Shown here: positions 1 to 6,659 of the stretch, one piece after another
Layout: every line of letters begins with the position of its first letter
Numbering within the stretch: the first letter of the stretch is position 1
Assembly (NCBI GenBank): GCA_023423995.1
Contig: JAFAEL010000259.1
Span: 1-14,850, forward strand
Direction of reading: 5' to 3'
Source of the DNA: Pseudomonadota bacterium
GTDB taxonomy: Bacteria > Pseudomonadota > Alphaproteobacteria > Rhizobiales > Beijerinckiaceae
Length of the DNA: 14,850 nucleotides
Position numbers and translations under genes: made by a program
Notes under the pieces: model-generated
Database searches by the model: none
Told to the model about the DNA's origin: nothing
The model's input: only the letters and a program-made list of their open reading frames with translations

Positions 1-496
1 CCCGGCCCCAGCGTTTGACCTCGAGCGGCGCCGCATCAGGAGCGACATCGACCCCGTCGCCGGCCCGCAGGGTCACGGCAGGGCCACCCGGCCGGTTCAC
101 GGCGACCACTCCGGTCTGGACGAAGACGGAGCTGCGCGCCGGCGTGACGTCGACGGCCCAGGTCGTCCCGCGGACCGACGCTATCGCGTGCGGCGTCTGG
201 ACCTGGAAGCCTCCGCGCCGGCCGGCCGGAACATCCACCAGGACCCCTCGCGAGGTGAGTTCGACGACGTCGGGGCGGCCATCGCGATTGCGGTCGCGCA
301 GGGCGTAGACGCTGCCCTCCTCCGCCGTGATCCTCAGGCCGTCCGGGCAGCTCAGCGTCTCCCGCGGCGGGTCGGTGTACGTCGTCACGGTGCAGCCGCG
401 CGGCTGGGCCGAGAGAGGCCCGGCGGCGAGAATACATGCAGCCAACCCTACTCCGACCCACCCGGCTCGTTTCCTGACAGTCACCACGAAACTCAT
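1..496 (-). CDS. FecR-domain periplasmic protein (partial, C-terminus outside window)
   Basis: This frame opens at ATG 494-496 and is still open at the window edge, so 165 N-terminal residues are visible. Residues 1-30 look like a Sec signal peptide: basic start (VRKR), hydrophobic stretch (about 12-26), and cleavage after LSA at residue 30. The mature part starts with two cysteines (35 and 50) that could pair in the periplasm. Residues about 97-150 read as a FecR domain: the segment FQVQTPHAIASVRGT followed by TWAVDV and a later QTGVVAV. FecR domains are known from sigma/anti-sigma signalling, but many stand-alone secreted versions have no known partner. Its start overlaps the stop of the upstream Crp-type gene (ATGA), so the two are probably translated together. 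In related bacteria such genes often sit next to a CHASE2-cyclase gene; that would lie outside this window and is inference. Confidence 0.8.
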   Translation of the reverse strand, partial: MSFVVTVRKRAGWVGVGLAACILAAGPLSAQPRGCTVTTYTDPPRETLSCPDGLRITAEEGSVYALRDRNRDGRPDVVELTSRGVLVDVPAGRRGGFQVQTPHAIASVRGTTWAVDVTPARSSVFVQTGVVAVNRPGGPAVTLRAGDGVDVAPDAAPLEVKRWGR

Positions 497-1176
497 GCGA
501 GTTCTCCCTGCGAGACGAGCGTTTCGAATCGGCGCGTGTCGCGCAGCCGGATCCGGCTACGGCCCAGTTCGACGAGGCCCATCCTTTTCCAGACCTGGAG
601 TTGGCGGTTCACGGTTTCCCGCGTCGCCCCCACGAAGACCGCGAGGTCCTCCTGCGAGACCGCAAGTTCCGCGCCGTAGTCCCTGGCGAGAGCGAGAAGC
701 CGCTTGGCCAGCCGGTCGCCGACCGGGAGCAGCACGGCTTCCTCCATGCGCTCGCTCATCCAGCGGATCCGCTCGCACAGGAACTCGATGATGCGCACGG
801 CGACGATCGGCCGTTGCTCGAGCAGATCGAGGAAGTCACGCCGCCGGACGACGAAGAGCTCCGTGGGCTCGGCCGCGATGGCATCCGCGGTGCGCGGCCG
901 GCCGTCGAGCAGAGCAACCTCGCCGAAGACGTCGCCCGGCCCGAGAAGATTGAGGGTGAGACGACGTCCAGCCTCGGTACCGGTCGCGATGCGGATCTGG
1001 CCGCGGCGGATCGCGTAGAGGGCATCGGCGGGTTCTCCCTTGCCGAACAGGACTTCGTCGGTGTCGAGCGTCCGCGAGACGCATAGCCGTGCGATGTCGT
1101 CGATCGCCTCGGCGCCGAGGCCGGCGAAGAACGCGTTGGCTCCCAGGAGACGGGCAAGATGCGCAGGCTCTGTCAC
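493..1176 (-). CDS. Crp/Fnr-family transcriptional regulator (cyclic-nucleotide type)
   Basis: A 227-residue protein of normal family length, starting at GTG. Residues about 12-120 form a cNMP-binding beta-roll. The phosphate-binding cassette GEVALLDGRPRTA (85-97) keeps E86, R95 and T96, which correspond to the cAMP contacts Glu72, Arg82 and Ser83 of E. coli CRP. A long dimerisation helix follows (about 122-148), then a winged helix-turn-helix (about 173-210). The recognition helix reads TRETVNRQL (185-193). It retains the Arg-Glu-x-x-x-Arg pattern (R186, E187, R191) that reads TGTGA in CRP, not the Glu-x-x-Ser-Arg pattern of Fnr. There is no cysteine cluster for an Fe-S sensor. cAMP (or cGMP) is therefore the likely ligand, although binding is inferred. 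A matching palindrome lies in the upstream divergent region, suggesting autoregulation and control of bphO. Confidence 0.93.
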   Translation of the reverse strand: MTEPAHLARLLGANAFFAGLGAEAIDDIARLCVSRTLDTDEVLFGKGEPADALYAIRRGQIRIATGTEAGRRLTLNLLGPGDVFGEVALLDGRPRTADAIAAEPTELFVVRRRDFLDLLEQRPIVAVRIIEFLCERIRWMSERMEEAVLLPVGDRLAKRLLALARDYGAELAVSQEDLAVFVGATRETVNRQLQVWKRMGLVELGRSRIRLRDTRRFETLVSQGELA

Positions 1177-1218
1177 GGTCGATCTCTTTCCGAAGCCCGC
1201 ATACAGGCCAGCCGTTAC

Positions 1219-1248
1219 GCCGGTATGTGCTCTGCCTCACAGACCGGC
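1219..1248. promoter_or_regulatory. Candidate Crp-type operator (long palindrome) between crp-like gene and bphO
   Basis: Arms CCGGTATGTG (1220-1229) and CACAGACCGG (1238-1247) pair at 9 of 10 positions around an 8-nt spacer, and G1219/C1248 extend the pairing. The core 1226-1241 is TGTGC-N6-TCACA, one base from the CRP consensus TGTGA-N6-TCACA. It lies 43 nt upstream of the Crp-type gene's start codon and 69 nt upstream of the bphO ATG, in a 140-bp divergent intergenic region. The recognition helix of the adjacent regulator fits this site. The palindrome is seen; its use as an operator is inference. Confidence 0.6.
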
Positions 1249-1289
1249 TTCGGTGTACCGGCAAGAGATGCTAGCCGGGGAGCTTCACC

Positions 1290-1295
1290 TTATAA
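1290..1295 (+). promoter_or_regulatory. Possible -10 element for bphO
   Basis: TTATAA is the only AT-rich hexamer of this type in the divergent region and lies 21 nt before the bphO ATG. No convincing -35 hexamer stands at the right distance, which would fit an activator-dependent promoter. The palindrome at 1219-1248 would be centred about 68 bases upstream of the resulting start. This is a weak call from one short motif. Confidence 0.22.
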
Positions 1296-1316
1296 GCCGG
1301 CGCCGAACCGTTTTGG

Positions 1317-1919
1317 ATGAGAGGCACCGCCCGCGTGCGGCAGAAAAGAACACCCGTACATCGCGCCCTTCGCGACGGCACAGCCGATCTGCATGCGAGT
1401 ATCGAGGAGCGGATGCGGCTGCCGGATCGCGTCCGTACGATCTCGACTTACCGATCGCTCCTGGAGCGGTATCTTCGCGCCCTGGAGCCGCTCGAGAGGG
1501 ACCTGGGGCGGTTCTCCTGGCCTTCTCGCCTCCGCTTCGAGGAGCGGCAGAAGAGTCCCCTCATCCAAGCGGACCTCGCGAGCCTCGGCGCGCCGGATGG
1601 CGCGATGCGCGGCCCGTCCCGATCCCAGGAGCCCTTTATCCAGGGATCGCGCGCGGAAGCGTTCGGCTGCCTCTATGTGCTCGAGGGGGCGACGCTCGGT
1701 GGCCGGCTGATCTTGCGGGACGTCCAGACACAGCTCGGGCTCGCCCCGGCGACCGGCGCGAGCTTCTTCGCCGGATACGGTGCCGAAACGGGCGCGATGT
1801 GGTCCTCTTTCCTGGCCATCCTTGCGGAGGCCGTCACCTCTCCGAACGAGGTGGACGAGGCGCTCTCCGGGGCACGGAAGACCTTCCGCCTGCTCGATTC
1901 CTGGATCAACGCGGCGTGA
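1317..1919 (+). CDS. bphO: Biliverdin-producing heme oxygenase (bacteriophytochrome type)
   Basis: A 200-residue protein of the HemO/PigA/BphO heme oxygenase family, which opens heme to biliverdin, CO and iron using an electron donor. The probable proximal heme ligand is H26 in the N-terminal motif TADLH. The family core GCLYVLEGATLGGR (117-130) covers the distal-helix region, and FFAGYGAETGAMW (150-162) is the typical C-terminal segment. The protein is soluble, with no signal peptide. Its 3' end faces the bphP operon with 41 nt between stop codons, so it is transcribed separately from the photoreceptor but should make its chromophore. A GTG at 1335 with GAGAGG about 10 nt upstream is an alternative start; the ATG at 1317 has a poor ribosome site. 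A CRP-like palindrome lies upstream. Confidence 0.92.
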   Translation: MRGTARVRQKRTPVHRALRDGTADLHASIEERMRLPDRVRTISTYRSLLERYLRALEPLERDLGRFSWPSRLRFEERQKSPLIQADLASLGAPDGAMRGPSRSQEPFIQGSRAEAFGCLYVLEGATLGGRLILRDVQTQLGLAPATGASFFAGYGAETGAMWSSFLAILAEAVTSPNEVDEALSGARKTFRLLDSWINAA

Positions 1920-1960
1920 GCGGCGCCACCGGAACGCTCCTCGACCGACACCAACAGCCG

Positions 1961-3697
1961 CTACGGCGCTGAAGCCGACGGCTGAAGAGCCTGATTGGAA
2001 CGCCGGAGAACGGCGCGCACTTTCTTCTCCAATTCCTCCCGACGGAACGGCTTCTGGACGACGGCTTCCTCGACGGCGTCGCTCGCCGCCAGCAGCCCCG
2101 CCATGTCGGCGAACCCGGTCACGAACAGAATGGGCAGGTCGGGACGCCGCCGCTTCGCCTCCCGGGCTGCCTCAGCGCCGTTCATGCCCGGCATCGCGAA
2201 ATCGAGGACGAGAAGCTCGATCGAGCGGCCGTGATCGTCATCGAGCGCCGCGAGCGCGGCGCGCCCGGATCCGGCTTCGACCACCTGGCAGCCCAGGCCG
2301 GACAGAAGTCCGGCCGTAATCTCGCGGACATCACGGTCATCGTCCACCACGAGCACGCGTGGCCGGCCATCGACGCAATCGCCCAGCACCGAGGCCGAAG
2401 CTCCATCGAGCGGCCCGGCTCCCGCGACCGCCTGGACGGCCTTCGGCAGGAAGATCTGGACCGAAGTCCCCTCCCCGACCCTTGTGTCTATCCGGACCCC
2501 GCCGCCGGACTGGCTGGCAAAGCCGTATACCTGGGCGAGACCCAGGCCCGAACCCTTCCCGATATCCTTGGTGGTGAAGAACGGCTCGAAGGCGCGGGCG
2601 AGCACCTCCTCGCTCATGCCGGTCCCCGTGTCGGTCACAGCGATCATGACGTAATCGCCTGGCGGCGGCTCCTCGGACGTCCGGGGAGAACCGAGCTGGA
2701 CGTTCGCCGTCTCGACGGACAGCGTCCCTCCGACCTCCATGGCATCGCGCGCATTGATGGCGAGGTTCAGGATCACGAGCTCGATCTGGGTCGGGTCGAC
2801 GAGGGCCGGCCACAACCCGTCCTGCAGCGCCGTATGGATGCGGATGGAGCCGCCCATGGAACTCTGCAACAGGTCGCGCATGGACGCGACCGTCTCGTTC
2901 AGGTCGATGGGCTTCGGCTCGAGCTTCTGACGGCGGGAGAAGGCGAGGAGCTGGGCCGTGAGCGTGGCGCCACGCTCGGCTGCACTGCGCATGAGGCCGA
3001 GCCGCCGCTGCACCGCGGGATCGCTCGCGCTTCGCTCCAGGAAGGCGATGTTGCCGAGAATCACCGTGAGCAGGTTGTTGAAGTCGTGGGCCACGCCCGA
3101 GGTGAGCTGGCCAATGGCCTCGAGGCGCTGAGACTTCCGCAGGACGAGTTCCACCCGCTCCCGCTCCTCGATCTGGCGCTGAAGCTCGGCATTGGCGGCA
3201 CCAAGCTCCCGCGTGCGTTCGGCGACCCGCTCCTCAAGCGTCTCGTTGAGGTCGCGCAGGGCCTGCTCGACCCGGCGACGCTCCGCCACCGTCCGCGCCT
3301 CCGCGAGCGCGCGAAGAATGACCGCGGGCAGCCGGTCCAGGCGTTGCTTGGTGACGTAGTCCGTCGCGCCGCCCTTGAGGGCCTCGACCGCGATGTCCTC
3401 CCCAAGCATCCCCGAGAGGAAGACGAAGGGTATCTCCGGGCAGAGTTCTCGGGCGAGTTCCAGCGCCCGCAATCCGTCGAAGGTCGGCAGCCGGAAGTCG
3501 GCGAGGATGAGGTCATGGCATCCCGCCCGCGCGGCGACCTCGAAATCCGCCTGCGTCATCACGCGCTCGATCGCGTAGCGAAAGCCGGCACGCCTGAGAT
3601 GCGCCTCCGCCAGTTCGGCATCGAGGTCGCTGTCCTCCAGGAGGAGAAGGCGGACAGGCTCGGCGTCCTCGACGCCTCCGGGCAATCGTTCGGTCAA
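1961..3697 (-). CDS. Hybrid histidine kinase, REC-HisKA-HATPase-REC
   Basis: A 578-residue soluble signalling protein. It has an N-terminal receiver (about 15-132) with phospho-acceptor D67 in LILADFRLP and K117; a coiled coil (about 134-192); a HisKA dimerisation domain with H204 in GVAHDFNNLL; an HATPase domain (about 300-420) with N315 (N box), D356 in DTGTGM and the glycine loop GKGSGLGL (380-387); and a second receiver (about 446-565) with D499 in LVLDFAMPG and K549. No transmembrane segment or sensor domain is present, so input probably arrives as phosphate on the first receiver. It starts at TTG, 13 nt after the response regulator stop, behind a weak GGAACGA-like ribosome site; another TTG lies at 3685. 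It is the last gene of the bphP operon. All catalytic residues look intact. The output target is not encoded here. Confidence 0.92.
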   Translation of the reverse strand: MTERLPGGVEDAEPVRLLLLEDSDLDAELAEAHLRRAGFRYAIERVMTQADFEVAARAGCHDLILADFRLPTFDGLRALELARELCPEIPFVFLSGMLGEDIAVEALKGGATDYVTKQRLDRLPAVILRALAEARTVAERRRVEQALRDLNETLEERVAERTRELGAANAELQRQIEERERVELVLRKSQRLEAIGQLTSGVAHDFNNLLTVILGNIAFLERSASDPAVQRRLGLMRSAAERGATLTAQLLAFSRRQKLEPKPIDLNETVASMRDLLQSSMGGSIRIHTALQDGLWPALVDPTQIELVILNLAINARDAMEVGGTLSVETANVQLGSPRTSEEPPPGDYVMIAVTDTGTGMSEEVLARAFEPFFTTKDIGKGSGLGLAQVYGFASQSGGGVRIDTRVGEGTSVQIFLPKAVQAVAGAGPLDGASASVLGDCVDGRPRVLVVDDDRDVREITAGLLSGLGCQVVEAGSGRAALAALDDDHGRSIELLVLDFAMPGMNGAEAAREAKRRRPDLPILFVTGFADMAGLLAASDAVEEAVVQKPFRREELEKKVRAVLRRSNQALQPSASAP

Positions 3698-3710
3698 CAG
3701 CTTCGTTCCG

Positions 3711-4169
3711 TCACACGTTCGACGGCCAGCCCCGGTGAGGTGGCGGCTCGTTCAGCACGGCCCAGAAGACACCCAGATCCTGGATGGCCTCGAAGAACTC
3801 CTTGAACCCGACCGGCTTCACGACGAACGCATTCACCCCCAGCTGGTAGGAGCGAACAAGATCGCTTTCCTCGCGGGAAGAAGTCAGCATGACCACGGGC
3901 ATGGACCGCAGCGCCGGGTCGCCCTTGACCTTCGCCAAGACCTCAAGTCCATCGACTTTCGGGAGCTTCAGGTCCAGGAGGACCACCGCGGGATCCTCCC
4001 CCGGCCGTCCTTCATAGGCGCCGCGCTGATAAAGATAGTCGAGCGCCTCGGCTCCATCCCGGCAGATCACGATTTCGTTCGCGAGCTGGCTCTTGGCGAG
4101 GGCAGCGAGGGTCAGCTCGATGTCTTTCGGGCTGTCCTCGACGAGGAGGATGGGTTTCAGATCAGGCAT
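3711..4169 (-). CDS. Single-domain response regulator of the bacteriophytochrome
   Basis: A 152-residue CheY-like receiver with no output domain. It has the acidic pair ED (11-12), phospho-acceptor D66 in VVLLDLKLP, T96 in MLTSS and K118 in VVKPV. The C-terminal helix and tail (FKEFFEAIQDLGVFWAVLNE, 122-141) resemble Rcp1-type receivers known to pair with bacterial phytochromes. I chose the ATG at 4167-4169 because the longer upstream frame only reads across the kinase gene and the receiver fold begins right after this Met. The gene overlaps the 3' end of bphP by 8 nt, indicating coupled translation. It is the expected direct phosphate acceptor from BphP and may pass phosphate on to the hybrid kinase downstream; that relay is inference. 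Confidence 0.93.
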   Translation of the reverse strand: MPDLKPILLVEDSPKDIELTLAALAKSQLANEIVICRDGAEALDYLYQRGAYEGRPGEDPAVVLLDLKLPKVDGLEVLAKVKGDPALRSMPVVMLTSSREESDLVRSYQLGVNAFVVKPVGFKEFFEAIQDLGVFWAVLNEPPPHRGWPSNV

Positions 4170-6414
4170 GGGGCTCCGCGGGCTGCTCCGGCGGGACAGT
4201 GAAAAAGAAGGTCGCTCCGCGGCCCGGTTCCCCTTCGGCCCAGGTCCGCCCGCCATGGCGTTCGATGATCCGTCGGACATTCGCAAGCCCGATCCCGGTA
4301 CCCTCGAACTCCTCCACGCGGTGCAGGCGCTGGAACACGCCGAACAGCTTGCCGACATACGCCATGTCGAACCCGACGCCGTTGTCGCGCACGAAGTAGG
4401 CCGCCTCCCCGACCGCATCCACGCTGCGACCGATCTCGATCAGCGCCTCGTGCCGCCCCCGGGTGTATTTCAGGGCGTTGGACAGCAGGTTCTGCACGAC
4501 AAGCCGGAGCATGACCGGATCGGCATGAACGCGGCCTAGCTGGCCGACATCCCACCGGACCATCCGGCCTGCCCCTTCATCCCGCATGAGCTGCCGGCGT
4601 ACGTCCTCTACAAGAAGCTTCAGGTCGACATTCACTCGCTTCAGAGACGCGCGACCCATCTGGGAGAAGGACAACAGATTGTCCACGAGCGTTCCGGCCG
4701 AAAAAGCTGACTCGATGATTACGTCGATATAGCGGCGGCCGTTGCTGCTCAGCCGCTCCCCTTCCTCTGCCTTCAGGAGCTCCGAATAGCCCACGATGTG
4801 CCGGAAGGGCGCGCGCAGGTCGTGGCTCACGGAATACGAGAAGGCCTCCAGTTCCTTGTTGGCCTTCTGCAACTCCTCCGAGACGGAGGCGAGTTCCTCG
4901 GCCTGCCGAAGCACGATGCCGATGATGGCGTTGCGCAGTTCCCTGGCCGTCTCGAGTTCGGCTGCGCTCCAGGGAGCCGAACGGCCGCGGACCGTCTCCT
5001 TCCAGACCTCGAATGACTGGCGAGGGTGGATCCGCCCCGTCTCGACCGATGCCGCCGGCTTCCGCGGGTCGCCACCCCACCGAACCGCTTCGACGAGCTC
5101 CGGCCTGAACCAGAGAACATAGGCGGGCTGCCGCTTCGCGACGCTGATGGCGAGGAGCCCGCTCGCTTCACGGGCATAGCTCTTGGCCTCCGGGAGCACG
5201 CTGGACAGAACGTCCGTCGAGAACACGTCCTCTCGATGCTCTCGTGATAGCCACTCGAACAGGTCCTTCACGGCGGCCTCGGGCGGTGTCGAGCCGACCA
5301 GCCAGCAAGCCTCGGCGGACACGATCGCGGCTCCGCTCGCCCCTGCGAGCTCCAGAAACTCTTCCGGATGTCTGATCAGGCCATCCAGGAACCGCTCCCC
5401 CTCGGCCATGTAGCCCAGAAGGCGCGACTGAATGCCGGCGAGCCTCGCTCGCTGGGTCGTCGCAACCGTCCGCTCCCGGGCATCGAGGTGCACGGCCAGC
5501 ATCTGTGTGAGCAGGTCGCAGAGGTCCCGAGCTGCGAGGGAGACCCGCCGCGGCGCCCGGTTGTGGCATGAGAGCAGGCCCCACAGGCGACCCTCGATGA
5601 CGATCGAGACGGACATGGAGGCGCCCGTCCCCATGTTTCGCATGTACTCGACATGAACGGGAGAGACGCTGCGCAGAACCGAGTAGCTGAGATCGAGTGG
5701 AACGCCGGCTTCGGGATCGAGCAGAGGCTCGATCGGCACCGGCTGATAGCCGGCATCCGGGATGATCCGGAGCCGGTTGCGCCTGTAGAGTTCCCTGGCC
5801 TGGGCAGGGATATCGGAACCCGGGAAGCGGAGGTCGAGGTAGGAAGGCAGGCTGTCGTTCCGATCCTCGGCGAGGACGGTGCCATGCCAATCCTCGTCGA
5901 ACCGATAGACAAGCGCGCGATCGAAACCGGTGAGCGCGCGGATCTGCCGGGCGAAGACCGCGCAGAGCTCCTGCAGCGAACTCGCGCCCTGAAAACTGGT
6001 TGCCAGCGCACGAAGCCGCGCATACCCGTCCTCCGAACCGCTCGGTTCGAGCCTTTCCTCGAGCTCGACGATAATGCGGCGGCCCGCTCGGTGCGCGGCG
6101 ATGTCGAAGGAACGGATGCCAGCCGGCGTCGAGAGCTCGACGCTCTTGAGATAGCCCGCCGCACCTTCCGCAACCCGGCCCTGCCAATCCGAGCCCAGCT
6201 TCTCCGCGACGGCCGGGAGCGCGTCCGGCAGGGAGGTACCCAGGACCCGGATGCCGAGCATGTCGGGCGCGTTACTGCTCGCCTGGAGGATGCGGAAATC
6301 GTCCTCGCGAAGGGAGAGCAGCACGCCGTGCGGCTGGATGCTGCCGAGCAGGTGGATCGGCTCGCGATCGCACGCGGACAGATCCAGCTCGACCGTGGCT
6401 GGTTCAGAACTCAA
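4162..6414 (-). CDS. bphP: Bacteriophytochrome histidine kinase
   Basis: With the TTG start at 6414 the protein has 750 residues in the order PAS-GAF-PHY-HisKA-HATPase. C15 (DLSACDREP) is the N-terminal cysteine that binds biliverdin covalently in BphPs. The GAF domain has [11 protein letters not shown] with D201 (equivalent to Asp207 of Deinococcus BphP), H254 (SPVHVEY) and H284 (SCHN), so the chromophore pocket looks intact. The PHY tongue has PRQSF (464-468). The kinase has H531 in [10 protein letters not shown]646 (LLSNALKYT), D677 (DNGVGFD) and GTGIGL (705-710). I prefer the TTG because it follows GGAGGAGG by 10 nt and puts the Cys at the usual distance. An in-frame ATG at 6537 would add 41 low-complexity residues across a GC hairpin and is less likely. 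Expected function: red/far-red light controls autophosphorylation and transfer to the adjacent receiver. Confidence 0.93.
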   Translation of the reverse strand: MSSEPATVELDLSACDREPIHLLGSIQPHGVLLSLREDDFRILQASSNAPDMLGIRVLGTSLPDALPAVAEKLGSDWQGRVAEGAAGYLKSVELSTPAGIRSFDIAAHRAGRRIIVELEERLEPSGSEDGYARLRALATSFQGASSLQELCAVFARQIRALTGFDRALVYRFDEDWHGTVLAEDRNDSLPSYLDLRFPGSDIPAQARELYRRNRLRIIPDAGYQPVPIEPLLDPEAGVPLDLSYSVLRSVSPVHVEYMRNMGTGASMSVSIVIEGRLWGLLSCHNRAPRRVSLAARDLCDLLTQMLAVHLDARERTVATTQRARLAGIQSRLLGYMAEGERFLDGLIRHPEEFLELAGASGAAIVSAEACWLVGSTPPEAAVKDLFEWLSREHREDVFSTDVLSSVLPEAKSYAREASGLLAISVAKRQPAYVLWFRPELVEAVRWGGDPRKPAASVETGRIHPRQSFEVWKETVRGRSAPWSAAELETARELRNAIIGIVLRQAEELASVSEELQKANKELEAFSYSVSHDLRAPFRHIVGYSELLKAEEGERLSSNGRRYIDVIIESAFSAGTLVDNLLSFSQMGRASLKRVNVDLKLLVEDVRRQLMRDEGAGRMVRWDVGQLGRVHADPVMLRLVVQNLLSNALKYTRGRHEALIEIGRSVDAVGEAAYFVRDNGVGFDMAYVGKLFGVFQRLHRVEEFEGTGIGLANVRRIIERHGGRTWAEGEPGRGATFFFTVPPEQPAEPHA

Positions 6415-6449
6415 CGCGACAGGGCCTCCTCCGATCTCGCGCCTACCAT
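6411..6449 (-). CDS. Possible 12-codon leader frame upstream of bphP
   Basis: ATG at 6447-6449 opens a 12-residue frame ([12 protein letters not shown]) whose TGA shares bases with the proposed TTG start of bphP (TTGA). A strongly purine-rich Shine-Dalgarno tract, GGGGAGGGGCAGGGAG, lies 3 nt upstream of the ATG and is better than that of bphP itself. It is too short to judge by composition. It could be a coupled leader peptide, a chance frame, or the trace of a frameshift at the original N-terminus of bphP. Confidence 0.3.
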   Translation of the reverse strand: MVGARSEEALSR

Positions 6450-6659
6450 GAACTCCCTGCCCCTCCCCAGCCTTCGCCAGCCAAAATAGTGCACGAAGGG
6501 CGGCTGCGCCGCCCCGTCGCGCCTCGGGCAAGGTCACAGGCTCGTGATCCGAGGTGGCGAAGCGCGGAAGGCCCGGCCGGTTCCCCTTGGGTGCAAGTTC
6601 GGCCTTGCGGCGACCCTTCGCATCGGCGCATTACGGCTGAAATAAAGCTGAGGATTGCC
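6415..6659. other. Divergent intergenic region between bphP and the ggt-cob operon
   Basis: These 245 bases should hold both promoters. A perfect GC hairpin, GGGCGGC-TGC-GCCGCCC, lies at 6498-6514 with no T-run on either side; read towards bphP it precedes a TATTTT stretch. A TCAC-N6-GTGA inverted repeat (6534-6547) has only 4-bp arms. Upstream of ggt, TTGCGG (6605-6610) and CATTAC (6629-6634) are a poor promoter candidate. I see no cobalamin-riboswitch B12 box, no TTGAT-N4-ATCAA site and no TGT-N12-ACA PpsR site. Confidence 0.45.

Noticed and set aside
36..461. Minus-strand 141-codon frame at the left end
   Set aside because: The other minus-strand frame gives a signal peptide plus FecR domain overlapping the Crp-type gene by ATGA; this one is Arg/Pro-rich with no pattern.
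1142..1155. CCCAGGAGACGGGC, resembling part of a cobalamin-riboswitch B12 box
   Set aside because: It lies inside the 5' coding part of the Crp-type gene, no other riboswitch elements surround it, and the gene downstream on that strand is not a B12 gene.
1226..1241. TGT...ACA palindrome as a PpsR/CrtJ light-regulator site near bphO
   Set aside because: PpsR sites need TGT-N12-ACA; here the spacing is N10, which fits a CRP-type site instead.
1920..1971. Bidirectional terminator between bphO and the hybrid kinase gene
   Set aside because: Only short, bulged stems (such as CAGC/GCTG at 1955-1971) and no T-run are visible; not strong enough to annotate.
2231..3805. Plus-strand open frame of about 520 codons opposite the hybrid kinase
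   Set aside because: It has no recognisable domain, while the minus strand shows complete REC, HisKA, HATPase and REC motifs. High GC content keeps antisense frames open.
6415..6537. N-terminal extension of bphP from the ATG at 6537
   Set aside because: The extra 41 residues are low-complexity, cross a GC hairpin and move the biliverdin Cys unusually far from the N-terminus; the TTG at 6414 has a GGAGGAGG ribosome site.
6534..6547. TCAC-N6-GTGA inverted repeat as a second Crp site
   Set aside because: The arms are only 4 bp and in the opposite polarity to TGTGA-N6-TCACA; it is likely a chance match.
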